The notes below the pieces were generated by a model. That model was not told where the DNA came from, did no database searches, and saw only the letters and a list, made by a program, of their open reading frames with translations. Below, piece after piece: positions 1 to 8,569 of a stretch of DNA of 64,000 nt (position 1 is its first letter; the number at the start of each line of letters is the position of its first letter). A program made the position numbers and the translations under genes. The stretch covers positions 806,001-870,000 of the forward strand of contig NZ_JAJGRC010000001.1 in the NCBI RefSeq assembly GCF_020786625.1, written 5' to 3'. Origin of the DNA: Salinicoccus sp. RF5. GTDB lineage: Bacteria; Bacillota; Bacilli; Staphylococcales; Salinicoccaceae.

Positions 1-375
1 TTTCTGATACGGGACGATGTCGGCGCCCGCCGCCTGTATCGCCGCCTTCTCGAGATCGCGGTTCTGGAGTGTCAGCACCGTTTCCGCACCCTGCGGCACG
101 TTATAGTCATGGACGAGCGTCCGGAGAATATGCGCATCGATGTTTTCGAATTCATAAGTGACGACGTCGGATAGTTCACACAGCTGCTTCAATGACTCGA
201 AATCACTGAAGGGCGCGTGGATGAACGTATGGCACGTCGCTCTTGCCGGTGCATCTTCTGATGGATCGAGTATTGCCACCCTGTATCCCATCCTGAGTGC
301 ACTCTGTGCAAGCATCTTGCCGAGCTGGCCGCCTCCGATGATTCCGATTGTACCTCCGAGACTAATTGAGCTCAT
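1..375 (-). CDS. purK: N5-carboxyaminoimidazole ribonucleotide synthase, N-terminal part (cut by window edge)
   Basis: This is the first 125 codons of PurK; the gene runs off the left edge. PurK is an ATP-grasp enzyme that carboxylates AIR with bicarbonate and ATP to N5-CAIR in purine synthesis. The start reads [19 protein letters not shown], with the glycine-rich [10 protein letters not shown] typical of PurK. The ATG at 375 lies 14 nt inside the purE reading frame, so translation is probably coupled. There is no stop to position 1. The identity follows from the N-terminal motif and from purE directly upstream. Confidence 0.9.
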   Translation of the reverse strand, partial: MSSISLGGTIGIIGGGQLGKMLAQSALRMGYRVAILDPSEDAPARATCHTFIHAPFSDFESLKQLCELSDVVTYEFENIDAHILRTLVHDYNVPQGAETVLTLQNRDLEKAAIQAAGADIVPYQK

Positions 376-844
376 CCTGCATCGCCTCCACTTTCTCTTC
401 CAATGATTTCGTGTATGCCTCAAGCCTGTCATAGATTTCCGGTTCGCCTACTGCAAGCATCCTTGCCGCCAGTATGCCGGCATTCGTGCTGCCCGCCTTG
501 CCGATCGCCGTCGTCGCCACCGGGATGCCGCCCGGCATCTGGACGATGGACAGCAGGGAATCCAGACCCTGCAGCGCCTTCGATTCGATCGGTACGCCGA
601 TGACCGGGATGTTCGTCATCGAAGCCACCATGCCCGGGAGATGTGCCGCCCCGCCAGCCCCCGCAATGATTACCTTGATGCCGCGCGATTTCGCTGTTTT
701 TGCATAATCCATCATCATTTCCGGTGTACGATGGGCACTTACCACTTTCTTTTCGTACGGTATTGAAAAAGTATCCAGCATGTCACCAGCATGCTTCATC
801 GTCGGCCAGTCCGAAGAACTGCCCATAATTATTCCAACTGTCAT
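362..844 (-). CDS. purE: N5-carboxyaminoimidazole ribonucleotide mutase PurE
   Basis: 160 residues, the usual PurE class I length. It converts N5-CAIR to CAIR, the step after PurK. The N-terminus [16 protein letters not shown] carries the GSSSD phosphate-binding motif, followed by SAHRTPE (about residues 37-43) and [11 protein letters not shown] (about 62-72), all hallmarks of PurE. A GAGAGGG ribosome site precedes the ATG. It is the first gene of the pur transcript on this strand and overlaps purK. The divergent gap to folD holds a PurR-type operator. Confidence 0.96.
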   Translation of the reverse strand: MTVGIIMGSSSDWPTMKHAGDMLDTFSIPYEKKVVSAHRTPEMMMDYAKTAKSRGIKVIIAGAGGAAHLPGMVASMTNIPVIGVPIESKALQGLDSLLSIVQMPGGIPVATTAIGKAGSTNAGILAARMLAVGEPEIYDRLEAYTKSLEEKVEAMQDELN

Positions 845-920
845 GAATAAATACCCTCTCTATATCCAAATGTTTTTTCCTCAAGTTCAGCTTAACAATA
901 TGGGTGTCGATAATCAACTT

Positions 921-965
921 AAAAACGAACATTTTAATATATTTATTTAAAATAGTTTGTATTTT
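921..965. promoter_or_regulatory. PurR operator candidate (paired PurBoxes) between purE and folD
   Basis: AAAAACGAACATT at 921-933 differs by one base from the Bacillus/Staphylococcus PurBox AWWWCCGAACWWT. A weaker inverted copy, reading AATACAAACTATT on the minus strand, lies near 951-963. The CGAA and TTTG cores are about 25 nt apart, in the inverted arrangement expected for PurR. The 285-bp gap between the divergent purE and folD genes is AT-rich here, so both could be controlled; purE is the better supported target. Confidence 0.6.
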
Positions 966-1129
966 AAGCTATCAATTCTTGTATGTACAAATTATTATAC
1001 GGTATCTCGACTTATTGGGAGACCTTGATGAAAATGTGATAAAATAAGCAATTCCCTTAAAATGATATGGAAATTTTCAATAAACTCATGGATAATGGAG
1101 GAGGAAAATCTTTTAGGAGGCGTTTTTAG

Positions 1130-1981
1130 ATGACAGCAGAACTTTTGAACGGCAGGGAAATCGCGAAGGAATATCGTGCTGGCCTCGCCGAAGAAGTTGA
1201 GAGATTAAAAAGTAAAGGCATCACCCCGAACCTGACGGTTGTGATCGTCGGCAATGATGGTGCCTCTTTGAGCTATGTCCGCTCAAAAAATAAAGCAGCC
1301 GAGAAAATCGGCATGACATCCGACATCGTCCACCTTGATGAGGATACATCTGAAGAAGAGGTCCTCAACACCATCGACCGCCTGAACAATGATGATGCTG
1401 TAAACGGTATCCTCGTACAGGTTCCGCTGCCGAAGCAGGTCAGTGAAGAGAAGGTCTTGGAAGCGATCGCACCGCACAAGGACGTCGACGGCTTCCACCC
1501 GGTGAACATCGGCAGACTCTATACCGGCCAGCGTACTTTCGTGCCATGCACACCGCTCGGCATCATGGAGTTGCTCAAGCACACCGGCTCCCTCGAAGGG
1601 AAGGACGTGGCAGTGATCGGCCGCTCCCACATCGTCGGCCAGCCTGTGGCCAAGCTCCTCACCAATGAGAATGCCACTGTCACACTCATGCATTCCCGCA
1701 CAAAGGACATGACGGCAAGACTCAAGGACTATGACGTCATCGTAAGCGCCGTCGGTGCACCAGGCCTCGTGACTGGCGAACACCTCAAAGAAGGCGCCAT
1801 CGTCATCGATGTCGGTAATACAGTCGTTGATGAGAAGCTCGTTGGAGACGTCGATTTCGACTCCGCCAAGGAAGTCGCCAGCTACATCACGCCAGTACCA
1901 GGCGGCGTCGGCCCCCTGACCATCACAATGGTACTCAACAACACACTGCTCGCTGCAAAATGGAACAACAACATCGAGTAG
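1130..1981 (+). CDS. folD: Bifunctional methylenetetrahydrofolate dehydrogenase/cyclohydrolase FolD
   Basis: 283 residues, the normal FolD length. It interconverts 5,10-methylene-THF, 5,10-methenyl-THF and 10-formyl-THF with NADP, supplying formyl groups to purine synthesis. Visible motifs are [12 protein letters not shown] (about 47-58, with catalytic Tyr49 and Lys53), [17 protein letters not shown], the nucleotide-binding [13 protein letters not shown], and [10 protein letters not shown] near the end. An AGGAGG site at 1115-1120 sets the ATG. It is divergent from purEK, whereas in Staphylococcus aureus folD is co-directional with pur (recalled, not checked). A hairpin follows. Confidence 0.97.
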   Translation: MTAELLNGREIAKEYRAGLAEEVERLKSKGITPNLTVVIVGNDGASLSYVRSKNKAAEKIGMTSDIVHLDEDTSEEEVLNTIDRLNNDDAVNGILVQVPLPKQVSEEKVLEAIAPHKDVDGFHPVNIGRLYTGQRTFVPCTPLGIMELLKHTGSLEGKDVAVIGRSHIVGQPVAKLLTNENATVTLMHSRTKDMTARLKDYDVIVSAVGAPGLVTGEHLKEGAIVIDVGNTVVDEKLVGDVDFDSAKEVASYITPVPGGVGPLTITMVLNNTLLAAKWNNNIE

Positions 1982-2002
1982 CTTCATTTTATGTATGAAT
2001 AA

Positions 2003-2030
2003 AGCCCGGGCGGCATGAGCTGTCCGGGCT
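2003..2030 (+). terminator. Hairpin after folD
   Basis: AGCCCGGG and TCCGGGCT form an 8-bp GC-rich stem around a 12-nt loop, 20 nt past the folD stop. The following tract is T-poor, so it is a moderate terminator call. Confidence 0.6.
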
Positions 2031-2048
2031 TATGTGTGTGGAATCATA

Positions 2049-2138
2049 TGACAATTAGACCTCCAACTGTCGTTGGCGGAAATCACGAGTGACAATTAGA
2101 CCTCCAACTGTCATTGGCAGAAATCACGAGTGACAATT
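2049..2138 (-). repeat. Dispersed 41-bp palindromic repeat, two units
   Basis: TGACAATT recurs at 2049, 2090 and 2131, an exact 41-bp period. Each unit also holds CCAACTGTC and TTGGCRGAAATCACGAG. On the minus strand this is the same element as the array at 33,948-34,146: AATTGTCA, a spacer with TTTCCGCCA, then TGACAGTTGG. It fills the gap between the convergent folD and NERD genes. Confidence 0.85.
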
Positions 2139-2146
2139 AGATCCCT

Positions 2147-3121
2147 TTATTCCTGATTCCAGTCCTTATACCTGAAGTTCATCCCGGCAAACAGGTACTC
2201 CATCACTTCACCCGGATTTACATATGCAGCATGCCTGCCACGCGCCGCCACCCTGAAATATTTGATCAGGATCGAACGGATATACCGCTCGCCCACCGTC
2301 CCACCCAGGAAATGATGGATGTCCGCCACACGCAGCTTACAGTCATTACGGATGACGCCATATTCGCAGATCGACCGCAGCACCGCCTTCTCCTTCGCCT
2401 CCCGATATCCGCAGCTAAGACACATGAAATGATAACGCATCACCTCGTGCTCAAACTCCCCACAACGATGGCAGCGCACCCCCTTATCCATCTTCAAATA
2501 AAGGGACGCGTCACATCGAGGTGGGGGATACGTACAATCGATGAAGAATGCTTCGATCTCCCTGCACAACACATCAACCGGCATGCGCAGCCGCGGATGC
2601 CCGCCATCCATCTCCAATATATGCTTCTTCAGCACATGGCGCATCACCACCCTGTCCTGGACCGCACCTTCTGCCTCAAACGAAAGATGTTCGTTGATGA
2701 ACACGATCCTCCCTTCAGCCGGCACTGACGGATCGATTGCACCGAGCATAAACGTCACCTTTTCCATCGACCGCTTCAGCTGGACGAATATGTCCTTGAT
2801 GAGCGGCCGCCCGTTCACCGACCAATTTCCACCACTATACGCATACTCCCCAGAATAATTCTTCACATCAAAAATGAAGATCCCCGCCGCACTCACGATC
2901 ATCGTATCAACCTGTGTCGGTCCGCCGGCATCAATCCACACATCACGATATACCCGCCACCTTTCACTACCGTAGTCCTCAATCCAACCGTCGAACTCAC
3001 ACTCCCCCGCATGACCAATATCAAGGGCACCAAGGCGGCGCCTGCCCGATTCATCCAGCCCATTCCTTTCCGCCATGACCCTCATCCACTGATGTTCCTT
3101 CGTCTTCCTTCTCTTCTCCAT
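2147..3121 (-). CDS. NERD (nuclease-related) domain protein with zinc ribbon
   Basis: 324 residues, no membrane segment. An N-terminal NERD domain (about residues 36-150) shows GECEFD, then QVDTMIVSAAGIFIFDVKN, giving the D72...D85-x-K87 arrangement of restriction-like nuclease folds and the conserved FDVKNYSGEY. A CxxC...CxxC pair (C217, C220, C234, C237) forms a likely zinc ribbon, followed by a basic C-terminal region of about 85 residues. NERD proteins are thought to act on DNA or RNA, but the substrate of this one is unknown. It is a single gene with only a GGGGG-type ribosome site. Confidence 0.75.
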   Translation of the reverse strand: MEKRRKTKEHQWMRVMAERNGLDESGRRRLGALDIGHAGECEFDGWIEDYGSERWRVYRDVWIDAGGPTQVDTMIVSAAGIFIFDVKNYSGEYAYSGGNWSVNGRPLIKDIFVQLKRSMEKVTFMLGAIDPSVPAEGRIVFINEHLSFEAEGAVQDRVVMRHVLKKHILEMDGGHPRLRMPVDVLCREIEAFFIDCTYPPPRCDASLYLKMDKGVRCHRCGEFEHEVMRYHFMCLSCGYREAKEKAVLRSICEYGVIRNDCKLRVADIHHFLGGTVGERYIRSILIKYFRVAARGRHAAYVNPGEVMEYLFAGMNFRYKDWNQE

Positions 3122-3239
3122 AATAAAAACCCCCTTATCCTATATATGGAGGAAAGGAGGCATTCTCATTTTTTTCAGCTGCAAATAATTTATTTAATCC
3201 AGGTTAATAAATTGACTCTCACATACACCGCAGCCTTCC

Positions 3240-4205
3240 CTAGTTCCTGATGATGATGTAGGCCAGATAGGCGAGGTAGGCGGCGAGCATAACCGCCCCC
3301 TCCTTCCGCCCGATCCTGAAGTGGGTGCGCGAGAAGATCAGGAGCAGCACCGTCAACACCACCATCACCCAGCCGTCGAAGAAAAGCTTCGATTCTATGG
3401 CCAGAGGGGCGATGGTTGAGGAGGCGCCGGCGACGAAGAGGATGTTGAAGATGTTGCTGCCCACGATGTTCCCGAAAGCGATATCCCCCTGGTTCTTCAT
3501 GGCTGCCGTAATGGAAGTGATGATTTCAGGGAGGGAGGTCCCCACCGCAATGATCGTCAGTCCGACAAGCGTTTCGCTCATGCCGAGGGCGAGGGCGATC
3601 TCTATTGCACCATCGACCACCATGCTGCCGCCGAATACGATGGCTATGAGGCCGCCTATAGTCAGCAGGATATTCTTCAGCCATGACTCACCGGCATCGG
3701 CCTCCACTTCAACTTGCGTTTGCGTACGGTTTTTCATTGCGATTTCAAATACATAGTAAAGGAAGACGGAGAAGATCAGCAGGATGACGAGTCCGTCACC
3801 TAGGCCCAGTACATTTTCCTCAGCATCCTGAAGGGCAACATCCGCCATCAGTATCATCAGTACGACGCCTGCCAACAGGGCGAACGGAATCTCCTTGCGC
3901 ACCGTCTCACTCTTTACGGCAATCGGGGCGACGAGTGCCGTGATGCCGAGCACAAGCGTAATGTTCACGATATTACTGCCGATGACGTTTCCGAGTACGA
4001 CACCCGCACTGCCTTCAAGTGCACCTGCGATGGAGACGGTCGCTTCCGGGGCGCTCGTTCCGAATGCCACGATGGTCAATCCGATGAGGAGCGGGGAGAC
4101 ATTCAGCTTGAAAGCGATGTTCGAAGCCCCCTCGACGAAGTAGTCTGCTCCTTTGATCAGCAGTATGAAACCCACGATGAGTAGAATATAGACCAATGCC
4201 TTCAA
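3240..4205 (-). CDS. Na+/Ca2+ exchanger family (CaCA) antiporter, copy 1
   Basis: 321 residues with about ten hydrophobic segments, the size of the YrbG-type K+-independent exchangers. The two inverted alpha repeats are plain: GLTIVAFGTSAPEATVS followed by GNVIGSNIVNI (about 42-82), and GLTIIAVGTSLPEIITS followed by GNIVGSNIFNI (about 216-258). These carry the GTSxPE and GSN residues that bind Ca2+. It probably expels Ca2+ or takes up Na+ in exchange. It is a close paralogue of the next gene upstream, from which a terminator separates it. Confidence 0.88.
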   Translation of the reverse strand: MKALVYILLIVGFILLIKGADYFVEGASNIAFKLNVSPLLIGLTIVAFGTSAPEATVSIAGALEGSAGVVLGNVIGSNIVNITLVLGITALVAPIAVKSETVRKEIPFALLAGVVLMILMADVALQDAEENVLGLGDGLVILLIFSVFLYYVFEIAMKNRTQTQVEVEADAGESWLKNILLTIGGLIAIVFGGSMVVDGAIEIALALGMSETLVGLTIIAVGTSLPEIITSITAAMKNQGDIAFGNIVGSNIFNILFVAGASSTIAPLAIESKLFFDGWVMVVLTVLLLIFSRTHFRIGRKEGAVMLAAYLAYLAYIIIRN

Positions 4206-4260
4206 CCCTCTTTCCTATGATATGAACTGCCTCCCCTCATTATTCCCTATTCATCATGAA

Positions 4261-4293
4261 ATAAAAAGCTCCTTCCCGTTTGCAGGAAGGAGC
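4261..4293 (-). terminator. Terminator between the two exchanger genes
   Basis: On the minus strand GCTCCTTCC and GGAAGGAGC pair around an 8-nt loop, followed by TTTTTAT. It lies after the 4,318-5,283 gene and before the next, so the tandem copies seem to be separate transcripts. Confidence 0.85.
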
Positions 4294-4317
4294 AGATCGG
4301 TCATTCTTCAACCATCC

Positions 4318-5283
4318 CTAGTTCCTTATGATGATGTAGACCAGATATGCGAGGTAGGCAAGGAGCAGGACTGCACCTTCCCTCCGGCCGATCTTGAAGT
4401 GTGTCCGGGAAAAGATCAGCAGCAGGACGGTCAGTCCCACCATCACCCAGCCGTCGAAGAACAGCTTCGATTCTGCAGCAATCGGTGCCACAGTGGACGC
4501 TGTACCCGTAACGAAGAAGATGTTGAAGATATTGCTGCCGACGACGTTGCCGATGGCCATGTCGCCCTTGCCCTTGAGGGCTGCCGTGACCGATGTCATG
4601 ATTTCAGGAAGTGAAGTACCGATCGCAACGATCGTCAGACCAACGAGGGCTTCGCTCATGCCGAGTGACAGGGCGATCTCGGTCGCACTGCTGACGACCA
4701 TTTCACCACCGATGATGATCGCGATGAGACCGCCGATGGTGAAGAGTATATTCTTCAGCCAGGATTCGCCTGTGTCCGCATCCACCTTCTCCACTGTACT
4801 GGAACGGTTCTTCCGTGCCATTTCGAATACGTAATACAGGAATACCGAGAAGAACAGCAGGATGATGATCCCATCACCACGGTTGATGATGTTCGCACCG
4901 GCCCCCTGAAGTGCCACGTCGGCCATAAGTATCATCAGGACGATGGCCGCAAGCATCGCAAATGGAATCTCCTTGCGGACGGTTTCACTCTGGACGGTCA
5001 GCGGCGCAATCAGGGCCGTCAGACCGACGACTACCGTGATGTTCACGATGTTGCTGCCGATGACGTTACCGAGTACGACACCCGGACTGCCTTCAAGGGC
5101 CGCAAGGATCGCCACTGTCGCTTCAGGGGAACTCGTACCAAGTGCGACGATGGTCAGCCCGACCAGGAGCGGTGATACGTTGAGCTTCACTGCGATGTTC
5201 GAGGCTCCCTCGACGAAATAGTCCGCCCCTTTGATCAGCAGTACAAAGCCGATTATCAGAAGTATATATTCCAAAGACGCCAT
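4318..5283 (-). CDS. Na+/Ca2+ exchanger family (CaCA) antiporter, copy 2
   Basis: 321 residues, exactly the length of the neighbouring copy and nearly identical in the alpha repeats (GTSSPEATVA, GNVIGSNIVNI; GTSLPEIMTS, GNVVGSNIFNI). The copies differ most in the cytosolic loop (about 150-175) and a few helix residues. The same membrane exchange of Ca2+ for Na+ or H+ is expected. A tandem duplication fits a salt-adapted host, though the ion preference cannot be read from sequence. The ATG lies in a weak ribosome context (AAGCGAG). Confidence 0.88.
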   Translation of the reverse strand: MASLEYILLIIGFVLLIKGADYFVEGASNIAVKLNVSPLLVGLTIVALGTSSPEATVAILAALEGSPGVVLGNVIGSNIVNITVVVGLTALIAPLTVQSETVRKEIPFAMLAAIVLMILMADVALQGAGANIINRGDGIIILLFFSVFLYYVFEMARKNRSSTVEKVDADTGESWLKNILFTIGGLIAIIIGGEMVVSSATEIALSLGMSEALVGLTIVAIGTSLPEIMTSVTAALKGKGDMAIGNVVGSNIFNIFFVTGTASTVAPIAAESKLFFDGWVMVGLTVLLLIFSRTHFKIGRREGAVLLLAYLAYLVYIIIRN

Positions 5284-5358
5284 CTCGCTTTCTTTCTATA
5301 TTTTAGTTACTACATTCCCTCCAAATCAAAAGGAAGCACAAAAAACTTTTCTTTTTAA

Positions 5359-5374
5359 GAGGAGGGTCCTCCTC
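5359..5374 (-). terminator. Short palindrome after the oxidase-like gene
   Basis: GAGGAGG and CCTCCTC form a 7-bp palindrome with a 2-nt centre just after the 5,381-5,770 stop. The T-run on the minus strand is about 12 nt away, so it is a weak terminator. Confidence 0.4.
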
Positions 5375-5380
5375 CGCCCA

Positions 5381-5770
5381 TCATTCCTTTTCCACAAGGA
5401 ATGTGATGATGAGGAAGAGCAGAAAGGCGATGAGCAGGATGCTGCCGCCGACGATGAAATAGATCATATTGAATGTTTCGTTGAAGTTGAACGGGTTGAG
5501 CATATAGAAGTACATGCCGCTTGTAAGTGTCACTGCACCGACCATTCCCGCGATGCCGTGGATATGTACGAGCAGCTTATTTTTAATGGTGTAGACGCTG
5601 TAGAATATTCCCCATGCAAACATGGACAGCCATCCGACAAGCAGCACGTGCGTATGGATTGGACGGATGCTGTAGTCCATCTCCCCGGCCATCTGCGACC
5701 CGATGAATACACCGAGCAGACCGAATACCGATGCCACCCGTATAAAGTTTATACCCCATTTTCTTTCCAT
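5381..5770 (-). CDS. Small membrane protein resembling a fragment of haem-copper oxidase subunit I
   Basis: 129 residues with four hydrophobic helices. HTHVLLVGWLSMFAWG (about 39-54) and VHIHGIAGMVG (about 68-78) resemble the His-bearing helices of cytochrome oxidase or NO reductase subunit I, but a full subunit is over 450 residues. It could be a haem-binding single-unit relative of that fold. An AGGAGG site precedes the ATG. It lies just downstream of hmp on the same strand, past the hmp terminator, which suggests but does not prove an NO or respiration role. Confidence 0.6.
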   Translation of the reverse strand: MERKWGINFIRVASVFGLLGVFIGSQMAGEMDYSIRPIHTHVLLVGWLSMFAWGIFYSVYTIKNKLLVHIHGIAGMVGAVTLTSGMYFYMLNPFNFNETFNMIYFIVGGSILLIAFLLFLIITFLVEKE

Positions 5771-5852
5771 TATGAAGCCTCCTGATTTTTAAAAGTGGTC
5801 TGGAAGATTTTCCTTCTTCCATCCATCATTATAATATAAACCATTTATGGAC

Positions 5853-5889
5853 AAAAAAATACACCCATCCGAATCTGGAACGGATGGGT
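5853..5889 (-). terminator. hmp terminator
   Basis: On the minus strand ACCCATCCG and CGGATGGGT pair around a 9-nt loop, followed by TGTATTTTTTT. Confidence 0.9.
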
Positions 5890-5922
5890 ATATTCTATAT
5901 ATGAAAAATCGTTGGACACATA

Positions 5923-7059
5923 TTAAACTTTCTGCATGCTCATCTTCGGACCGAACGGCTCGAAGTGGATGCGGGAATCATCGATGCCCATGCCATTGAG
6001 CTCGGCAATCATCGGGGTCATGAAGCGCATGGAGCCGCAGAGGTAGATTTCACGGTCGTCACTGCCTGCAAAATCACTGCTGTTCAGGTAACCCTCTGTA
6101 TCACTGTACTTCACTTGGATATCTGCACCTGCCGCCTGCAATTTCTCGAACTGATCCTTGAACGGCAGATGGTCCTCGTTGAATGTGCTGTATACGAATT
6201 TGACATCTTTGCCTTTGGAGACCGCCTCTTCAGCCATGGCCATGACCGGTGTCGCACCGACCCCTCCGGCGATGAAGAGCAGTTTATCGTGGTCTTCCTC
6301 GACTTTGAAGTCGCCTGCCGGTGCAGAAAGGAAGAGTGCGTCGCCTTCTTCGATGCCGTCGTGGAGATAATTGGATACTACACCCTTATTATCATCGACG
6401 ACTTCACGTTTGACTGCGAATGTGATGCCGTCCTCTGCATCATTTGAACAGATGGAATAGTGGCGCAGTGCCTCATAAGGATAACCGGAAGGATTCACCT
6501 TCACCGTAATGTACTGTCCCGCTGTGAATATCTTATCCACATCGTCGGCATCCACTGTGAATCTGACGATATCAGGCGTCATGACTTCCTTCTTCCTGAC
6601 GATGAATGGTTTGAAGCCATCCCAAGCAGCAGCCTGGTACATGTCATGCTCAACATCGATGAATACCTGGGCGATCTGATTGTAGTAGTCTCCCCATGCA
6701 TCGATGATTTCAGGTGTCGCCTGGTCGCCAAGCACTTCCTGGATGCCTTCAAGCAGATGTTTCCCGACAATCGGATAGTGTTCCGGTCTGATATCAAGTG
6801 CACGGTGCTTGTGCGCAATGCCTACGACGTGAGGAACGATCGCATCAAGATTGTCGATGTGCTTGGCTGCAGCCAATACCGTCATCGCAAGTGCCTTCGG
6901 CTGGTCGCCGATCTTCTGGTTTGTCTGGTTAAAGATGTTGAGCAGTTCAGGATGGGCCTTGAACATATTCTGATAGAATGTGGAAGTGATTTCGGTGCCG
7001 TGTGCTTCCAATACTGGAATCGTCGCTTTGATGACCTCTTTTTTCTCTTCAGTAATCAT
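5923..7059 (-). CDS. hmp: Flavohaemoprotein, nitric oxide dioxygenase
   Basis: 378 residues, close to the usual 390-400. It oxidises NO to nitrate using O2 and NAD(P)H in the cytosol. The globin domain (1-140) has Tyr29 and Gln53 distal and His85 proximal (IAHKHRALDI), matching E. coli Hmp numbering. The FAD domain shows AGQYITVKV and RHYSICS (usually RQYSLS). The NAD domain shows GGVGATPVM, and the C-terminus FEPFGP is typical. An AAGGGG site lies 10 nt from the ATG. A 23-nt NsrR-type operator lies 24 nt upstream, and nsrR is divergent beyond it. Confidence 0.96.
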   Translation of the reverse strand: MITEEKKEVIKATIPVLEAHGTEITSTFYQNMFKAHPELLNIFNQTNQKIGDQPKALAMTVLAAAKHIDNLDAIVPHVVGIAHKHRALDIRPEHYPIVGKHLLEGIQEVLGDQATPEIIDAWGDYYNQIAQVFIDVEHDMYQAAAWDGFKPFIVRKKEVMTPDIVRFTVDADDVDKIFTAGQYITVKVNPSGYPYEALRHYSICSNDAEDGITFAVKREVVDDNKGVVSNYLHDGIEEGDALFLSAPAGDFKVEEDHDKLLFIAGGVGATPVMAMAEEAVSKGKDVKFVYSTFNEDHLPFKDQFEKLQAAGADIQVKYSDTEGYLNSSDFAGSDDREIYLCGSMRFMTPMIAELNGMGIDDSRIHFEPFGPKMSMQKV

Positions 7060-7082
7060 ATTAATAAAACCCCTTCGGTCAT

Positions 7083-7105
7083 AAGATATATTTTAAATAC
7101 ACCTT
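7083..7105. promoter_or_regulatory. NsrR operator upstream of hmp
   Basis: A 23-nt near-palindrome with arms AAGATATATTT and AAATACACCTT around a central T. It closely matches the NsrR consensus of arms AAGATGCATTT and AAATGCATCTT. A second copy with the same core ATTTTAAATACA lies upstream of scdA at 49,256-49,278. NsrR would repress both until its Fe-S cluster meets NO. Confidence 0.85.
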
Positions 7106-7243
7106 TATAATAGGTTAATATGAAATGGTTTTCAAGCGGTTGTGCTCTATTTCACAATTTGTTCACAGAATAGATGCGATTCAGTTCACTTTATTTATAT
7201 AGGGAATGAATGCGTGTATAATTATATGAAGGAGATGATTACA

Positions 7244-7654
7244 GTGAAACTGACATTGTATACGGACTACTCTTTGCGTGTACTGATGTACCTCGGCATG
7301 CGTGATGAGGAGAAGATCCAGATAGATGAGATTGCAGGCTACTATAATATTTCGAGGAACCATCTGACGAAAGTGGTGCACCACCTGGCAAAGCTGGGCT
7401 ACATCAAAACTGTGCGTGGCCGTGGCGGAGGGATTATGCTAAACTATAGACCAGAAGCGGTCAATATAGGGGAAGTCGTCCGTCAGACGGAGGATAATTT
7501 CCATATGGCCGAATGCTTCTCGGAAGGCAACGAATGCGTCCTGACACCCGTGTGCGGGCTGCGCTTCGTGCTGAATGATGCCCTCAAGGCATATCTTGAA
7601 GTACTCGATAAATATACATTGCAGGATATTATTCCAAAAGCAATCCCGAGGTGA
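7244..7654 (+). CDS. nsrR: Rrf2-family nitric-oxide-sensing repressor NsrR
   Basis: 136 residues from the GTG at 7,244, chosen because AAGGAG (7,229-7,234) is 9 nt away and the product then starts MKLTLYTDYSLRVLMYLG, the classic Rrf2 start. A longer frame to 7,142 exists but has no ribosome site. A winged helix (about 1-65) is followed by Cys91, Cys98 and Cys104, spaced as in Bacillus NsrR, where they hold a [4Fe-4S] cluster. Divergent hmp with an NsrR site supports NsrR over IscR or CymR. The Ig-like gene follows with a few bases of overlap or spacing. Confidence 0.9.
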   Translation: MKLTLYTDYSLRVLMYLGMRDEEKIQIDEIAGYYNISRNHLTKVVHHLAKLGYIKTVRGRGGGIMLNYRPEAVNIGEVVRQTEDNFHMAECFSEGNECVLTPVCGLRFVLNDALKAYLEVLDKYTLQDIIPKAIPR

Positions 7655-7659
7655 CTACA

Positions 7660-8418
7660 ATGAACTCAAGTACAATAATAAAATTCATGGCCGGCCTGCT
7701 TCCGGTAGCCCCCATCACAGGGGAACTGCTGGATGAAGAACTTCAGCAGGCTGAAGTTTCCGAAACTGAGGCCGAATCGGAAGACCAGGCCGATTCCAAG
7801 TACGCAGACTATGAGGGGCCGACGATGGAAGAGGAGATTGCAGCCCACAGCGGCAATGTGCCAGCCATCAAAGGTACCGGAGGGTATAACGTTCAAGTCG
7901 GGGACGATTTCGACCCGCTTGCCGGTGTCTATGCGGTCGACAATACGGATGGGAACATCACCGGCAACATCGAGGTGACCTCCAACAATGTCAACACCAA
8001 TCAGCCGGGCACCTACAACGTCTCATACCGTGTTGAAAACAGCCGAGGGGCCTATTACGAGTACACGCGCGTGATTGAAGTATCGAATGCTGCCAGTGAT
8101 CCGGTGCCGATGATTCCACCGACCGAAGCACAACTCTCAGGTGACACCGAGGAATCCGGATCCTCTGAGGATGACGCCTCCAGCAGTTCCGCCATCACAT
8201 TCCTCGGCCTCGAAGATGTGACGATTTCCCAAGGGTCCGAATTCAATCCCAAGGAAGATGTCGCAATCATCGATGTGGACGGCAGTGACATCACCCACCG
8301 CACCCATATCTCAGGCGAAGTCGACACCGATACACCGGGTGAATATACGATCGCCTATGCGGTGTTCGATCATTTCGGTGACCCTCACGCTAAGGCACGG
8401 ACGATTACAGTCGAATAG
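7660..8418 (+). CDS. Surface-type protein with two bacterial Ig-like (DUF5011) domains
   Basis: 252 residues from the ATG at 7,660; a GAGGTG site lies 6 nt upstream, making it preferable to the GTG at 7,651. Two beta-sandwich repeats end in NQPGTYNVSYRVENSRG (about 106-122) and TPGEYTIAYAVFDHFG (about 224-239), the DUF5011 pattern. An acidic spacer and a Ser/Asp-rich linker (GSSEDDASSSS) separate them. The N-terminus has only a short hydrophobic stretch, so export is uncertain. It directly follows nsrR, probably on the same transcript, with no obvious link to NO. A strong terminator follows. Confidence 0.7.
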   Translation: MNSSTIIKFMAGLLPVAPITGELLDEELQQAEVSETEAESEDQADSKYADYEGPTMEEEIAAHSGNVPAIKGTGGYNVQVGDDFDPLAGVYAVDNTDGNITGNIEVTSNNVNTNQPGTYNVSYRVENSRGAYYEYTRVIEVSNAASDPVPMIPPTEAQLSGDTEESGSSEDDASSSSAITFLGLEDVTISQGSEFNPKEDVAIIDVDGSDITHRTHISGEVDTDTPGEYTIAYAVFDHFGDPHAKARTITVE

Positions 8419-8430
8419 ATGGAATTGCAA

Positions 8431-8456
8431 CGCTCCTGAGCTCAGGAGCGTTTTTT
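8431..8456 (+). terminator. Terminator after the nsrR unit
   Basis: CGCTCCTGAG and CTCAGGAGCG form a perfect palindrome followed by TTTTTT. Confidence 0.93.
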
Positions 8457-8484
8457 GGTGCCATGATCCTCCAGCATTGTCCGA

Positions 8485-8517
8485 AAATTAAAAAATCCAA
8501 CCCCGAAAAGGGTTGGA
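8485..8517 (-). terminator. Terminator after the DJ-1 gene
   Basis: On the minus strand TCCAACC and GGTTGGA pair around a short loop, followed by TTTTTTAATTTT. Confidence 0.85.
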
Positions 8518-8569
8518 TGAATACACTGCTTCATGATTTCAATTCTCTTTCTGTTGACATTCAGTCCGA

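Noticed and set aside
1283-1987. 234-codon frame antisense to folD
   Set aside because: FolD motifs are on the plus strand; the antisense product has no family pattern.
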